From assembly GCF_030816015.1 (NCBI RefSeq), contig NZ_JAUSXN010000001.1, forward strand, positions 2,666,001 to 2,730,000: a DNA stretch of 64,000 bases, given 5' to 3'. Under the pieces are notes generated by a model. It had not been told where the DNA came from. It was given only the letters and a program-made list of their open reading frames with translations, and made no database searches. Source of the stretch: Pedobacter sp. W3I1 (GTDB lineage Bacteria > Bacteroidota > Bacteroidia > Sphingobacteriales > Sphingobacteriaceae). Shown here in pieces: positions 55,181-64,000 of this stretch; position 1 is the first letter of the stretch, and the number at the start of each line of letters is the position of its first letter. The position numbers and the translations under genes were made by a program.

Positions 55181-58100
55181 ATGATTAAAAGATTTACCCT
55201 TTTTACCATCTTATTTTTTATCAACTTCATTGCCTTTGCGCAGGATGATGTAAAATACCGTGTAATTCTTTTTGGCGATGCGGGCGAAATGAACCCTGCG
55301 CAAATGCAGGATTTAAAAAATGCTGCAAAGCAGATCCTTCCCAAAAAAACAACCGTTGTATATCTGGGCGATAATATTTATCCAACAGGAATGGGCTTGC
55401 CTGGAAGTGTAGAAGAAGAGGAAACTAAAAAGATTCTGCGTTCTCAGTTCGAACCTATGCGTAAAATGGGTGCTGCAGTTTATTTTGTTCCTGGCAACCA
55501 CGATTGGGATAAATCTGGCCCTAAGGGTTTGGCCAAAATTAAGGCACAAGATGATTTCCTTAAGGCGCAGAATGATCCATTATTGAGATTAATACCAGAA
55601 AATGGATGTCCTGATCCTGTAGCGATTAAATTAACCGATAAATTAACCATCATTGCCTACGATAGCGAATGGTGGGTTTTTCCATATAATAAATCAAACC
55701 CTAACGGCGAATGCGAATGCAGGACTAAAGATGAGGTTATAGTAAAAATGGAACAACTGCTTGAAGAGAACAAAGACAAGGTTATTCTGCTGGCTTCACA
55801 CCACCCATTTCAGAGTTATGGCCCTCATGGTGGTTATTTTAATTTAAGAAATCATCTTTTCCCTTTAACCTCATTAAATAAAAACCTATACATTCCAATG
55901 CCTGTTTTGGGCTCCGTGTATCCTTTACTCCGTTCCACCTTATTAAGTCCCGAAGATTTAAATCACCCGGCGTATAAGGATATGATTAAATCAATAACCG
56001 GTGTATTTGGCGATTATCCTAATGTAACTTATGTTGCCGGGCATGAACACGGCCTGCAGTTAATTAAAGGAAAACAATTGCAGATTATCAGTGGTTCAGG
56101 ATCGAAAGTATCGCCAAATAAAGAAGGTAAAACTTCGTTGTTTCACGAAATGCAGCAGGGTTATGTGGTGGCCGATCAGTTGAAAAACAACGATATGCGC
56201 TACGAATATTATATTTATTCAGATACGAGCGTTAAAAAGGTTTACAGTTACGTTAAAAAGTTCGAAACCATTCCTCAAAAAGTAAGAAATAGAGATAAAG
56301 CGATTACCGCGGATAGTATTTTTGTACGCGTTAAACCCGAATACGATAGCGTTGGGCGTTTCCATCGTTATGTATTTGGCGAAAATTACCGTAAGGAATA
56401 TGCGGCTAGAACAAAAGTCCCTGTATTAAGGGTTTCCCAAATGATGGGTGGTTTAAAGGCTACCCAGCGTGGAGGGGGTAATCAATCGCGCTCCTTACGA
56501 CTAGAAGATAAAGATGGTAAAGAATATGTATTACGGAGTGTTGAAAAATACCCTGAAGTGCTTTTGCCAGCCGCATTGCGAGAAACATTTGCTAAGGATG
56601 TGATTAAAGACAATATGTCGGCACAGCATCCATTTTCGGCCCTTGTTGTGCCTGAGCTGGCTAAGGCTGGCGGTATCCCACATAGCAACCCGATTATTGG
56701 CTGGGTCTCTCCTGATGATAATTTAGGCGAATTTGAATCCGCTTTCGCTAATACTTTATGTTTGTTCGAAGAAAGGGAACCAACGGGAGAATCAGACAGT
56801 TCTCCGAAAATGGATAAAAAACTAACCGACGATAACGATAATAGATTAGACGGGCCAGCTTGGGTAAAAGCAAGGGCATTTGATGTATTACTCGGCGATT
56901 GGGACAGGCATGAAGACCAATGGCGTTGGAAAGAAACCAAAACCAAAGATGGTTCGCTTTACTCGCCGGTGCCAAGAGATCGTGATCAGGTATTTTTTAG
57001 ATCAGATGGCTTTTTACAGCGCTACACACAATCTTCATCTTTATTACCCATGATGCAGGGTTATGAGCGTGGCATAAAAGATATCAATTGGTTTTTATGG
57101 GAAGGAAGAGAAATCAGCAGTCGCTGGACCGCCAATATTGACGAGGCGGAATTTGATAAAATTGTGAAAGATTTCTGCGCAAATTATAATGACGCTGTTT
57201 TCGAAAAAGCATTGAAAAAACTTCCTGAACCAAGTTATTCATTACACCACGATGCCTTTTTGGCACAGATGCGTAACAGGATAGCCACTCTGCCAAAGTT
57301 AATGAACCAGTATTATCATTTCTTTAACCGCATTGTAGATATCGAGGTGACCAATAAAAATGAACTGATTCAGATTACAGATGCGGGGAATGATGGATTA
57401 CGCGTAAAAATTAATAAGATTTCTAAAGAGGGAAATATTAAAGATGAGCTTTTCGATCGGAAATTTGATCCGAAAGTAACCAAAGAGATCAGGGTATACA
57501 TGCACAATGGTAACGATAGCTTGATCCTGAACAATAAAAACTCGAACATTAAATTGCGGATTATCGGTGGAAAGGGCACTAAAGTTTACGATTTTGCAAA
57601 TAGTAATGGATCTGTAAAGTTATATGGTAGAACCGATAAGGCAACTTATAATGGAGAAGATGCCAATAAAATCAGAAAAATAATCTCTAACGATACTTCG
57701 AATTTCAGCTACATCCCAAAAGATATGTACCGTCGGAAATCGTGGTTGTTAAACGCAGGTTACAATAATGATGATGGTGTTTTATTGGGCTTGATCTACA
57801 AACAGACCAATCCTGGTTTCAGAAAACAGCCTTACGGCAATTCACAGACCATTTCCTTTTTACATTCATTTTCGACTAAGGCTTTTAGGTTTAATTATAA
57901 AGGTGAGTGGTTAAAAGCTTTAGGTAAGGGCGATTTTGTTTTAAAAGCTGATGCTTTCGCACCAAATAACACACAGAATTTCTTTGGTTTGGGAAATGAA
58001 ACACCTTTCAATGATGACGATAACATCAGTTATTACCGTGCACGTTTTAATCTTTACCAGGTTGATGCCTCAATCAGGTGGCGCCGTCCTAAATCTACTT

Positions 58101-58783
58101 TTAGCGTAGGTCCATCATACCAATATTATAAATTTAATCAGGAAGATAATGATGGACGTTTTATCGAAAATCCATCACAATTGCATTCGTCTGATTCGCT
58201 TACCGTTAGAAACGAAAAGATGTTTGCAGGCGCATTTGTAAATTTCACCAACAACACGCGTGACAATGATTTGTTACCAACCCTGGGTAGTTTCGTAGAT
58301 TTTAAACTATTGGGTTATAAAGGCGTGAATAAATATTCTAACTCTTATGGACAGTTTACAGCGAGTATAGCATTATATAAAAATCTGGATGGCAGAAAAA
58401 ACTTCATTTTAGCCGATCGTTTCGGTGGAGGAATAACCATTGGTAAACCTGCTTTTTACCAGGCTTTATTTTTAGGCGGACAAGGGAACCTTTTAGGCTA
58501 TCGTCAGTTTAGGTTTGCTGGCGAACACATGTTTTACAATAATTTAGAGTTACGCGCTAAACTTGGCGATTTAGTAAGCTATGTTTTACCCGGACAAGTT
58601 GGCTTGCTGGGTTTTTATGATGTAGGTCGGGTATGGAAAAGAGATGAAGCCTCTACATTATGGCACCATGGCGTAGGAGGAGGGGTTTATTTCGCTCCTG
58701 CATCACTCACAGTTGTGCGATTTGTAATGGCACACTCTTCTGACGGATGGTATCCATACGTATCACTTAATTTTAGGTACTAA
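55181..58783 (+). CDS. Surface protein: metallophosphoesterase + kinase-like motif region + BamA-type barrel
   Basis: 1200 residues. Signal peptide (1-20). The calcineurin-like phosphoesterase (about 25-310) has all motifs: Asp33 (GDAGE), Asp64-Asn65 (GDN), GNHD (106-109), SHHP and GHEHG. Residues about 420-720 contain D573-W-D-R-H577..D579-Q-W and P-R-D600-R-D602, spaced like the catalytic loop and metal site of HipA/FAM20/CotH-type kinases, preceded by YVLRSVEK. From about 860 to the end it is a 16-strand-type barrel of the BamA/TamA kind (LLGFYDVGRVW, ending LNFRY). The phosphoesterase is presumably exported with, or held at, the outer membrane by the barrel. The substrate is unknown. Confidence 0.88.
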   Translation: MIKRFTLFTILFFINFIAFAQDDVKYRVILFGDAGEMNPAQMQDLKNAAKQILPKKTTVVYLGDNIYPTGMGLPGSVEEEETKKILRSQFEPMRKMGAAVYFVPGNHDWDKSGPKGLAKIKAQDDFLKAQNDPLLRLIPENGCPDPVAIKLTDKLTIIAYDSEWWVFPYNKSNPNGECECRTKDEVIVKMEQLLEENKDKVILLASHHPFQSYGPHGGYFNLRNHLFPLTSLNKNLYIPMPVLGSVYPLLRSTLLSPEDLNHPAYKDMIKSITGVFGDYPNVTYVAGHEHGLQLIKGKQLQIISGSGSKVSPNKEGKTSLFHEMQQGYVVADQLKNNDMRYEYYIYSDTSVKKVYSYVKKFETIPQKVRNRDKAITADSIFVRVKPEYDSVGRFHRYVFGENYRKEYAARTKVPVLRVSQMMGGLKATQRGGGNQSRSLRLEDKDGKEYVLRSVEKYPEVLLPAALRETFAKDVIKDNMSAQHPFSALVVPELAKAGGIPHSNPIIGWVSPDDNLGEFESAFANTLCLFEEREPTGESDSSPKMDKKLTDDNDNRLDGPAWVKARAFDVLLGDWDRHEDQWRWKETKTKDGSLYSPVPRDRDQVFFRSDGFLQRYTQSSSLLPMMQGYERGIKDINWFLWEGREISSRWTANIDEAEFDKIVKDFCANYNDAVFEKALKKLPEPSYSLHHDAFLAQMRNRIATLPKLMNQYYHFFNRIVDIEVTNKNELIQITDAGNDGLRVKINKISKEGNIKDELFDRKFDPKVTKEIRVYMHNGNDSLILNNKNSNIKLRIIGGKGTKVYDFANSNGSVKLYGRTDKATYNGEDANKIRKIISNDTSNFSYIPKDMYRRKSWLLNAGYNNDDGVLLGLIYKQTNPGFRKQPYGNSQTISFLHSFSTKAFRFNYKGEWLKALGKGDFVLKADAFAPNNTQNFFGLGNETPFNDDDNISYYRARFNLYQVDASIRWRRPKSTFSVGPSYQYYKFNQEDNDGRFIENPSQLHSSDSLTVRNEKMFAGAFVNFTNNTRDNDLLPTLGSFVDFKLLGYKGVNKYSNSYGQFTASIALYKNLDGRKNFILADRFGGGITIGKPAFYQALFLGGQGNLLGYRQFRFAGEHMFYNNLELRAKLGDLVSYVLPGQVGLLGFYDVGRVWKRDEASTLWHHGVGGGVYFAPASLTVVRFVMAHSSDGWYPYVSLNFRY

Positions 58784-58857
58784 ATTTGTGTAACATATTA
58801 ATAGATGTAATATCCAAGTATTACGTTCAGCAGACTAACATTGCTTTAACGAGTATG

Positions 58858-58865
58858 TATCTTTG
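58858..58865 (+). promoter_or_regulatory. Possible -7 promoter box of the GAF-protein gene
   Basis: TATCTTTG fits the TAnnTTTG consensus and lies 60 bases before the ATG at 58925. A TTG at 58841 is nearer than the usual -33 spacing, so the pair is imperfect. Confidence 0.4.
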
Positions 58866-58924
58866 CAATGAATTAGTAATTAAATAGATAACTATAAATT
58901 TTACACTATAGCAAAACTTATACA

Positions 58925-61351
58925 ATGAATACCAATGTAATACAAATAAATAAAAACGAATGTATACATTGCCAGGTAGAATCATCTCTGTCTTTTCGCC
59001 CCCTTGTGGAGTATTTAAAAGGCAGGTTGAAAACAGAAAAATCGGTAAAATCAGAATTTTACAGGTTTTTACTTCAAAAAATTGAAAAAGACGATGTGCT
59101 GCTTGGCAACATCAGTGCCGAAGATTTATCAAAATATAAAGATACTTTAGAATTAATTTTCACTATTCTAACACCTTTGATGGATAATGAAGATGATTTG
59201 TTTTGGGCTTTAAGTACCCCAATTCCGGATCAGATTTTCTTTAGCACCAATGCATTCTATAAATTTTTTAAGGATCACGATCCTAAAAATAAGGTAACTA
59301 AAGACAATGAACCTGTTGAGAAAAAACAGCTTAAGTTTATCTACAATGTTATTTTAGGCCGTTTTTATAATTTTGCTTCGGTACTGAAAAATGAGATCAT
59401 TTATGCGCACATTAATCAGGAAACAAAGCTTACACAATACTATAATATCCAAACAGATACCAAGTTTGTAGATATTATGCATAAAGGCGATTTACCTGAG
59501 CTTAATTTTGAAGAACTGGGTAAACATTTCCAGGACGAAACTGAACTGGAATACCTGGTGAAGCATTTGCCTTTACAAAATTTCCATTTCGAAGGATTCA
59601 GCATTATCTCTATAACAGATGTAACCTTGCAACATGCCATTGATGGTATTCGCGATGCGCTTGTTAATCACAATTATCAAACTGAAGCCTATACGCATGT
59701 AATTCACGCTTTAAAAACACTTAGCGGAAACGGAAAACTCGAATTTGGATTAATGCCTTTTTTAACCGTTAACAACAAGCTCGTTTTTGATAATCAGGAA
59801 TTTTCACAAAGTATGCTGATTAATTCGGCAAAATCATCCAATCTCGAAGAAGAGGTTTTTTATTCGTTGGTTGATAAGTACAAAGAAAACCCGCGGTCAA
59901 TTTTTGTAAGCTCAATCAATGACGATCAGATTGATAAAGATCCTTTTCTAAGGGTTTTAAAAGCTGCCGGAGTTTGTTCTTATTCGGTATTACCGGTGTA
60001 TTACAATACCCAGTTGGCAGGTGTTTTAGAGGTTTATTCGAGTGAGGAAGTAGTGGTTGATGATAAACTTTTATCGAGGTTACGTCCGGCAATGCCTTTA
60101 ATCGGTCAGCTTTTCCAATACAGTATTGAAGAATTTGATGCTAAAATGGACGAAGTGCTGATGGATAAGTTTACCGCTTTACAACCATCGGTACAATGGA
60201 AATTTAATGAAGCTGTTTGGCACTTTCTTCAACAAAATAACAGTCACCATAAATTAAAGGAAATCGAAACGATTACCTTTAAACATATGTATCCGCTTTT
60301 TGGCGCAATTGATATCCGTAATTCTACCATCGAGCGGAATAAAGCTTTAAAAGATGACATGGAAGTACAGTTAAACAGTTTAATTGATACTTTAAAGGCC
60401 ATCCGTAAACATGTTTCTTTAGAACTTACCAATAAACTATTGTTTAATTGTAAAGATTGGATTAAACGCATCGGTGATTTTGCTTCGTCAAATGAAGAAA
60501 ACAAACTGAACGAGTTTTTAGAAATCGAAGTTTATCCTTTTTTATCGATTATAAAAGGTAATTATCCGGTAACTGCTGAGTTTGTAGATCGTTATTTCGA
60601 AGTAATTGTTCCTGAAACCGGCGCTGCTTTTGCAAATCGCAGGCAACTCGAAGTTTCGATGCAGTTGATCAATACCGAAGTGAGCCAATACCTGGAGAAA
60701 TCGCAGGCTAATTTACAGGCCTCTTACCCTTGTTATTTTGCCAAGTTCAGAACAGATGGAGTAGAGTACGATATTTATATCGGACAGGAAATTGCCCCAG
60801 ATCGGCCATTTGATTTGTTGTACCTAAAAAATATCCGCCTTTGGCAGTTAACCTCAATGGTCGATATTGCGCGTTTATCTAAAGGATTAATTGACGAAAT
60901 GCCTCGTGCATTAGAAACAACACAGTTGATCTTTATCCACTCTAATGCGATCGATATTAGCTTTAGGAATGACGAACGCCGTTTTGACGTAGAAGGTGCT
61001 TATAATATTCGTTACGAAGTTGTTAAAAAACGTATTGATAAAGTATTGGTTAAAGGTACAACTGAACGTTTAACGCAGCCCCATAAAATTGCAATGGTTT
61101 ATTTCAATCCTGAAGAAGCCAAAGAATATTTGGAGTACATTAAATATATGCAGGTTCAAGGTTATTTAAACGACGATCTAGAGCAACTGGAATTAGATGA
61201 ACTTCAAGGTGTTTCCGGGTTAAAAGCTTTAAGGGTAGGTGTGAAATATCTGGAAAATAAAGTAGCAACTAAAACAGATGCTGCTAAAAAACTTAAACCT
61301 AAAGAGATCAAATCTATCGAAAAGGAAATTGCTAAAGTGTTGCAGCACTAA
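58925..61351 (+). CDS. Large GAF-domain protein of unknown function
   Basis: 808 residues without signal or membrane helices. The first about 210 residues are helical. A GAF-like domain spans about 260-400 (VCSYSVLPVYYNTQLAGVLEVYS is typical of its last strands). The remaining half is long and helical, with a mixed C-terminal domain (DGVEYDIYIGQEI; LSKGLIDEMPRALETTQLIFIHS) that I do not recognise. No kinase, cyclase or EAL motifs. It may sense a small molecule and act through protein contact. A terminator is shared with the convergent GIN-domain gene. Confidence 0.82.
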   Translation: MNTNVIQINKNECIHCQVESSLSFRPLVEYLKGRLKTEKSVKSEFYRFLLQKIEKDDVLLGNISAEDLSKYKDTLELIFTILTPLMDNEDDLFWALSTPIPDQIFFSTNAFYKFFKDHDPKNKVTKDNEPVEKKQLKFIYNVILGRFYNFASVLKNEIIYAHINQETKLTQYYNIQTDTKFVDIMHKGDLPELNFEELGKHFQDETELEYLVKHLPLQNFHFEGFSIISITDVTLQHAIDGIRDALVNHNYQTEAYTHVIHALKTLSGNGKLEFGLMPFLTVNNKLVFDNQEFSQSMLINSAKSSNLEEEVFYSLVDKYKENPRSIFVSSINDDQIDKDPFLRVLKAAGVCSYSVLPVYYNTQLAGVLEVYSSEEVVVDDKLLSRLRPAMPLIGQLFQYSIEEFDAKMDEVLMDKFTALQPSVQWKFNEAVWHFLQQNNSHHKLKEIETITFKHMYPLFGAIDIRNSTIERNKALKDDMEVQLNSLIDTLKAIRKHVSLELTNKLLFNCKDWIKRIGDFASSNEENKLNEFLEIEVYPFLSIIKGNYPVTAEFVDRYFEVIVPETGAAFANRRQLEVSMQLINTEVSQYLEKSQANLQASYPCYFAKFRTDGVEYDIYIGQEIAPDRPFDLLYLKNIRLWQLTSMVDIARLSKGLIDEMPRALETTQLIFIHSNAIDISFRNDERRFDVEGAYNIRYEVVKKRIDKVLVKGTTERLTQPHKIAMVYFNPEEAKEYLEYIKYMQVQGYLNDDLEQLELDELQGVSGLKALRVGVKYLENKVATKTDAAKKLKPKEIKSIEKEIAKVLQH

Positions 61352-61365
61352 TAATCCGTATGAGG

Positions 61366-61474
61366 TCGTCATTTCGAGCGGAGTGTAACGTAGTCGAGAA
61401 CCACGGAGTGCTCAGCGAAGCTAAATCTATTTAGATAGATCTCTCCATTCCACTGGGTTCCAGTCGAGATGACG
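61366..61474. repeat. REP/MITE-like inverted repeat, TCATTTCGAGC type
   Basis: CGTCATTTCGAGCGGAG at the left and TCCAGTCGAGATGACGG at the right; the centre differs from its relatives and includes CTAAATCTATTTAGATAG. Confidence 0.7.
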
Positions 61475-61486
61475 GATTTGCTGCTG

Positions 61487-61528
61487 AAGGTCTAGTATAT
61501 AATTAATAAGGTCTAGTATATAATTAAT
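61487..61528. repeat. Two tandem 21-bp units
   Basis: The unit beginning AAGGTCTAGTATATAATT occurs at 61487-61507 and again, identical, at 61508-61528. Confidence 0.9.
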
Positions 61529-61570
61529 TTTGTGCATTCCATCATCCATCTTACATTTTCCCTAACAACA

Positions 61571-61606
61571 AAAAAGGCTTCCTGATTCCGATCAGAAAGC
61601 CTTTTT
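61571..61606. terminator. Bidirectional intrinsic terminator
   Basis: AAAAAGGCTT (61571-61580) pairs with AAGCCTTTTT (61597-61606); the inner CTGAT/ATCAG extends the stem. It serves the convergent GAF and GIN genes. Confidence 0.9.
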
Positions 61607-61625
61607 CATTTGTGTGTTTTTATAA

Positions 61626-62228
61626 TTACTTGATTGCTGCAATTTCTTTTTCAACTGCATCAGTTTCTACAGAACTGATGTTAGTTTTCAAAGCTGCAAA
61701 TCTATCGATGGTTAATTTTTGTGATTTACCCATTACCAAAGTATGATTATCAGTAGAACCGCTTAATTTTAAATCTGCCTGATCTGAAATTACGGTGTAT
61801 AAACCTTCTGAGCTGGTATTGATTTCGGCATGTGCATTTCCTTTTAAAAAGATCTGAAGATATTTAGTTCTTAATTTTCCTTCAGTTTTAACAATTGCAT
61901 TTTCTGAAGCTTCAATTCTGTAAAAATCGTTTACATAAACGGTTAATTTTGCTTTTTCGGTGCTGGTTGAAGTGATTTTTAAATTATCCCCATCCTGCAT
62001 CACTTTTGCTGTTCCGGTGTTATCATCAGTGTAAGAAATACCAGGATTGCTTCTTTGGATAATGGTGAGTTCTATATTTCCTTTTACAGAAATTCTTTTA
62101 AAAGCCGATATTTTTAATATGGCATCCGGTTCTTTTTCTGTTGCAGAAACGCTTGTGGTAAATACAGCAGAAGATAAAACGATTGCTGTTAATGAAGTGG
62201 CGATTAGTGTTTTGATTGAGGTTTTCAT
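61626..62228 (-). CDS. GIN-domain (DUF2807) exported protein
   Basis: 200 residues. Signal peptide (about 1-29, ending VSA), then a right-handed beta-helix-like GIN domain: FKRISVKGNIELTIIQ at the start, followed by short repeated strands with Gly/Asn turns. Family members in Bacteroidota are periplasmic or surface adhesin-like proteins of unknown function. It is transcribed alone, with its own terminator. Confidence 0.88.
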   Translation of the reverse strand: MKTSIKTLIATSLTAIVLSSAVFTTSVSATEKEPDAILKISAFKRISVKGNIELTIIQRSNPGISYTDDNTGTAKVMQDGDNLKITSTSTEKAKLTVYVNDFYRIEASENAIVKTEGKLRTKYLQIFLKGNAHAEINTSSEGLYTVISDQADLKLSGSTDNHTLVMGKSQKLTIDRFAALKTNISSVETDAVEKEIAAIK

Positions 62229-62496
62229 AATATTTTATTTAATAATTAAATGTTAATTAATTGTTATTTAAATGCTTAAGTCTTTTTGTTATGGTTTTGT
62301 AGATAAGACGCAGTGAAATGAAAAACGTTGCAGGCAATGTTGCGTTTTTATACAATCGATAGGTAATACTCGACGAACAGGCATTAATTCAAGACGAAAA
62401 CTTGAAACTTTTACCAAGCATTTGTAAAATATTTTAAGATCTATTATTGGATTAGTCTTTTTCTTTATCTTTAGTGAGAATTTTAGTCTGTTATTT

Positions 62497-62853
62497 ATGA
62501 AGAAAAAGGTTGTACTTGTTCAGGATAATAAAGATATCCTTGATATAATGGACCAGGTATTGGAGGAGGAGGGGTTTGATGTTACGGCATCGCTAACCAC
62601 CGAGCCTATAGATAAAATAGACGAAATTGAACCCGATGTAGTAATTGTAGATGATCACATTAAGGGTAAAAAGAAAGGCTCTCAAGTAATTAAGGAACTT
62701 AAGTCTGATCCGGAAACGGAAGATGTATCAGCCGTGCTCACCTCCACATCCAATAACTTACCTCAACAGGCAGAAGATTGCAAAGCTGATGATTATATCG
62801 AAAAACCATTTGATATCGATCATATGGTTGAGGTGGTAAAGAAAAACTCGTAA
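62497..62853 (+). CDS. Receiver-only response regulator with altered acidic pocket
   Basis: 118 residues, one REC domain. The N-terminal acidic pair, usually DD or ED, reads Gln9-Asp10 (VLVQDNKD). Phospho-acceptor Asp52 (IVDDHIKG) and the Lys in YIEKPF are kept. The missing acidic residue weakens the Mg site, so phosphorylation may be altered. It has no output domain. It stands alone between the GIN gene and a repeat cluster, and no kinase lies nearby. Confidence 0.85.
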   Translation: MKKKVVLVQDNKDILDIMDQVLEEEGFDVTASLTTEPIDKIDEIEPDVVIVDDHIKGKKKGSQVIKELKSDPETEDVSAVLTSTSNNLPQQAEDCKADDYIEKPFDIDHMVEVVKKNS

Positions 62854-62860
62854 ACTATCT

Positions 62861-62945
62861 TCATTTCGACTGAAGTGCAACGGAATGGAGACAAATCTAT
62901 TCGTGAATTTAAAAGTAGATTTCTCGGTTACGCTATCAATGACAG
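62861..62945. repeat. REP/MITE-like inverted repeat, degraded TCATTTCGAC type
   Basis: TCATTTCGACTGAAGTGCAA at the left, matching the start of the 53624 element, then GGAGACAAATC and GATTTCTC arms; the right end (TCAATGACAG) is decayed. Confidence 0.6.
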
Positions 62946-62959
62946 ATTCTAATAGAAAG

Positions 62960-63057
62960 GTCGTTATTATAAGGAACGAAGCAATCTTAAAGCGCACGCT
63001 ACTAGCGATCGTTGTAAGATTGCTTTGTCGGCTGAAAAGCCTTCTCGCAATGACGAT
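62960..63057. repeat. Inverted repeat, CGAAGCAATCTTAAAG type
   Basis: AACGAAGCAATCTTAAAGCG pairs with AAGATTGCTTTGTCGG, and the outer ends TCGTTATTAT and CGCAATGACGA are roughly inverted. This is a second repeat type, next to the first. Confidence 0.65.
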
Positions 63058-63299
63058 ACCCTGAGGCTATTCAAGCCCTTAAAATCATGTTATTTATATT
63101 GATTATTATACGACAAATTAGCCCCCGAAATGATGGATTCTTCTTGAAAGATACTGTCCTTCTGCAACGTCGTAGTTTAAACCTTAATGACCTTAATTTC
63201 TTAATGGTCAGTATTAATTGAGGAAGGAAGTAATAATAAAGCAACTTAGATTTCTTCCCGAGGCCTTGGGCAATTTCTCGTTAAGTTAACATACTCGTT

Positions 63300-63371
63300 G
63301 TCAGTCTGAGCCTGTCGAAGACCTTTACTAATCGAAACAAAAAAAATGTCCTTCGACAGGCTCAGGATGAC
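63300..63371. repeat. Inverted repeat, GAGCCTGTCGAAG type
   Basis: GTCAGTCTGAGCCTGTCGAA (from 63300) and TTCGACAGGCTCAGGATGAC (63352-63371) form a long stem with few mismatches. This is a third repeat type. Confidence 0.75.
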
Positions 63372-63422
63372 AATATTTTGGTTTTCTTCTCACTTATGGC
63401 ATGCGCTTCGGAATGACGACTT

Positions 63423-64000
63423 TTAAGCACTAACATCAGGCTTATAAGTATCTGTTTTAACAGTAGCCTTTAGTTCATGTAATATCGTATACAAGCCAAA
63501 ATTTGTTCGGTTAACATAAATAAAATGTTTTACCCCGCGGGCTTGTTTAAACTCTGGCATTTTAGAAATTTTTTCACCGTAGAGATATAGCTGTTCAAAA
63601 AAATCAGGTTTACTAAAATCAAAAGATTTACTGGTATAAGGTCTGGCAAACAGGCTGATCATCTCCCTATACGATTTATAATAAAACTCAATCTGTTCAG
63701 GAGAATCATCTGCATGGATCATATCAAGTTTTCTAAAGGCATCTATCGTTTTATTTTTATCATTAATTACATCAGTAGAAATTAAGGAGAAAAACGGGTA
63801 ATAGAAATCATCAGGTATCTCTTTAATACAACCAAAATCAATTACACCTAAATTTTCATCCGGTGTAATCATAAAGTTTCCGGGATGTGGATCGGCATGT
63901 ACCGCCCTTAGTTCGTGCTGTTGAAAATTGTAGAAATCCCACAGCGCCTGTCCGATTTTATTGCGTAGCTCTTGAGAAGGATTAGTTTGTAAAAATTCTT
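63423..64000 (-). CDS. ABC1/UbiB-family kinase-like protein, C-terminal part (start outside window)
   Basis: The frame is open to the window edge. Upstream of the first internal ATG (63872) the translation contains VHADPHPGN, the ABC1-family catalytic motif, and then VIDFGCIKEIP, its DFG-like metal site. So the gene starts beyond 64000 and about 192 residues are visible. ABC1/UbiB proteins are atypical kinase-fold ATPases linked to quinone and lipid metabolism. The C-terminus after the DFG-like motif is helical, as usual for the family. Confidence 0.9.
   Translation of the reverse strand, partial: EFLQTNPSQELRNKIGQALWDFYNFQQHELRAVHADPHPGNFMITPDENLGVIDFGCIKEIPDDFYYPFFSLISTDVINDKNKTIDAFRKLDMIHADDSPEQIEFYYKSYREMISLFARPYTSKSFDFSKPDFFEQLYLYGEKISKMPEFKQARGVKHFIYVNRTNFGLYTILHELKATVKTDTYKPDVSA

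Overview
The window looks like a chromosomal segment of a Bacteroidota bacterium, most likely a Sphingobacteriaceae member close to Pedobacter. The grounds are two SusC/SusD pairs, a propeller-type two-component sensor, DUF1080 and Gfo/Idh/MocA proteins, -7 promoter boxes of the TTTG type with no Shine-Dalgarno pattern, and many dispersed inverted repeats between genes. Family assignments come from reading motifs in the translations; no database search was run. I saw no tRNA, rRNA, CRISPR array, transposase or prophage.

Layout. (1) 1-12370: the 3' part of a large PAS hybrid histidine kinase with phosphorelay domains, then two convergent operons that look like one exopolysaccharide/envelope-glycan unit. 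The plus operon encodes a stand-alone response regulator, a membrane HEAT-repeat protein, a PgaC-like GT2 synthase and an LTA-synthase/sulfatase-like protein that is interrupted by a frameshift. The minus operon encodes a GAF histidine kinase, a TPR + YaiO-type outer-membrane barrel and an unknown membrane-anchored protein. (2) 12960-38473: a polysaccharide utilisation locus with two SusC/SusD systems, a TIG/NHL lipoprotein, a DUF1735-type lipoprotein, two GH43 enzymes (one with a ricin-type lectin domain), a GH105 unsaturated-uronyl hydrolase, a DUF1080 + Gfo/Idh/MocA pair, and a hybrid-two-component-like regulator split into two genes. GH43 plus GH105 suggests pectin (arabinan-decorated rhamnogalacturonan), which is an inference. 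Four ungapped 57-bp copies of one promoter/operator block precede the transcription units and are the best candidate for this regulator's target. (3) 39158-41894: small stress or housekeeping genes (SRPBCC, VOC, RibD-C reductase, GlxA-type AraC regulator). (4) 41899-49951: sugar uptake and catabolism (SSS symporter, outer-membrane barrel, exported TIM-barrel isomerase, ROK kinase, GH36 alpha-galactosidase).

(5) 50331-64000: an HD phosphohydrolase fused to a Pycsar-effector-type membrane domain and translationally coupled to polyphosphate kinase; an SdiA-regulated-type lipoprotein; a 1200-residue surface protein with phosphoesterase, kinase-like and BamA-like regions; a GAF protein; a GIN-domain protein; a receiver-only protein with an unusual acidic pocket; and the C-terminal part of an ABC1/UbiB kinase-like protein. 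Gaps in this part are filled with REP/MITE-like inverted repeats.

Most notable for follow-up: the four-copy promoter block next to the split sensor/regulator; the HD-PycTM/Ppk1 coupling; the kinase-like motifs inside the phosphoesterase-barrel protein; and the single-T frameshift in the LTA-synthase-like gene.
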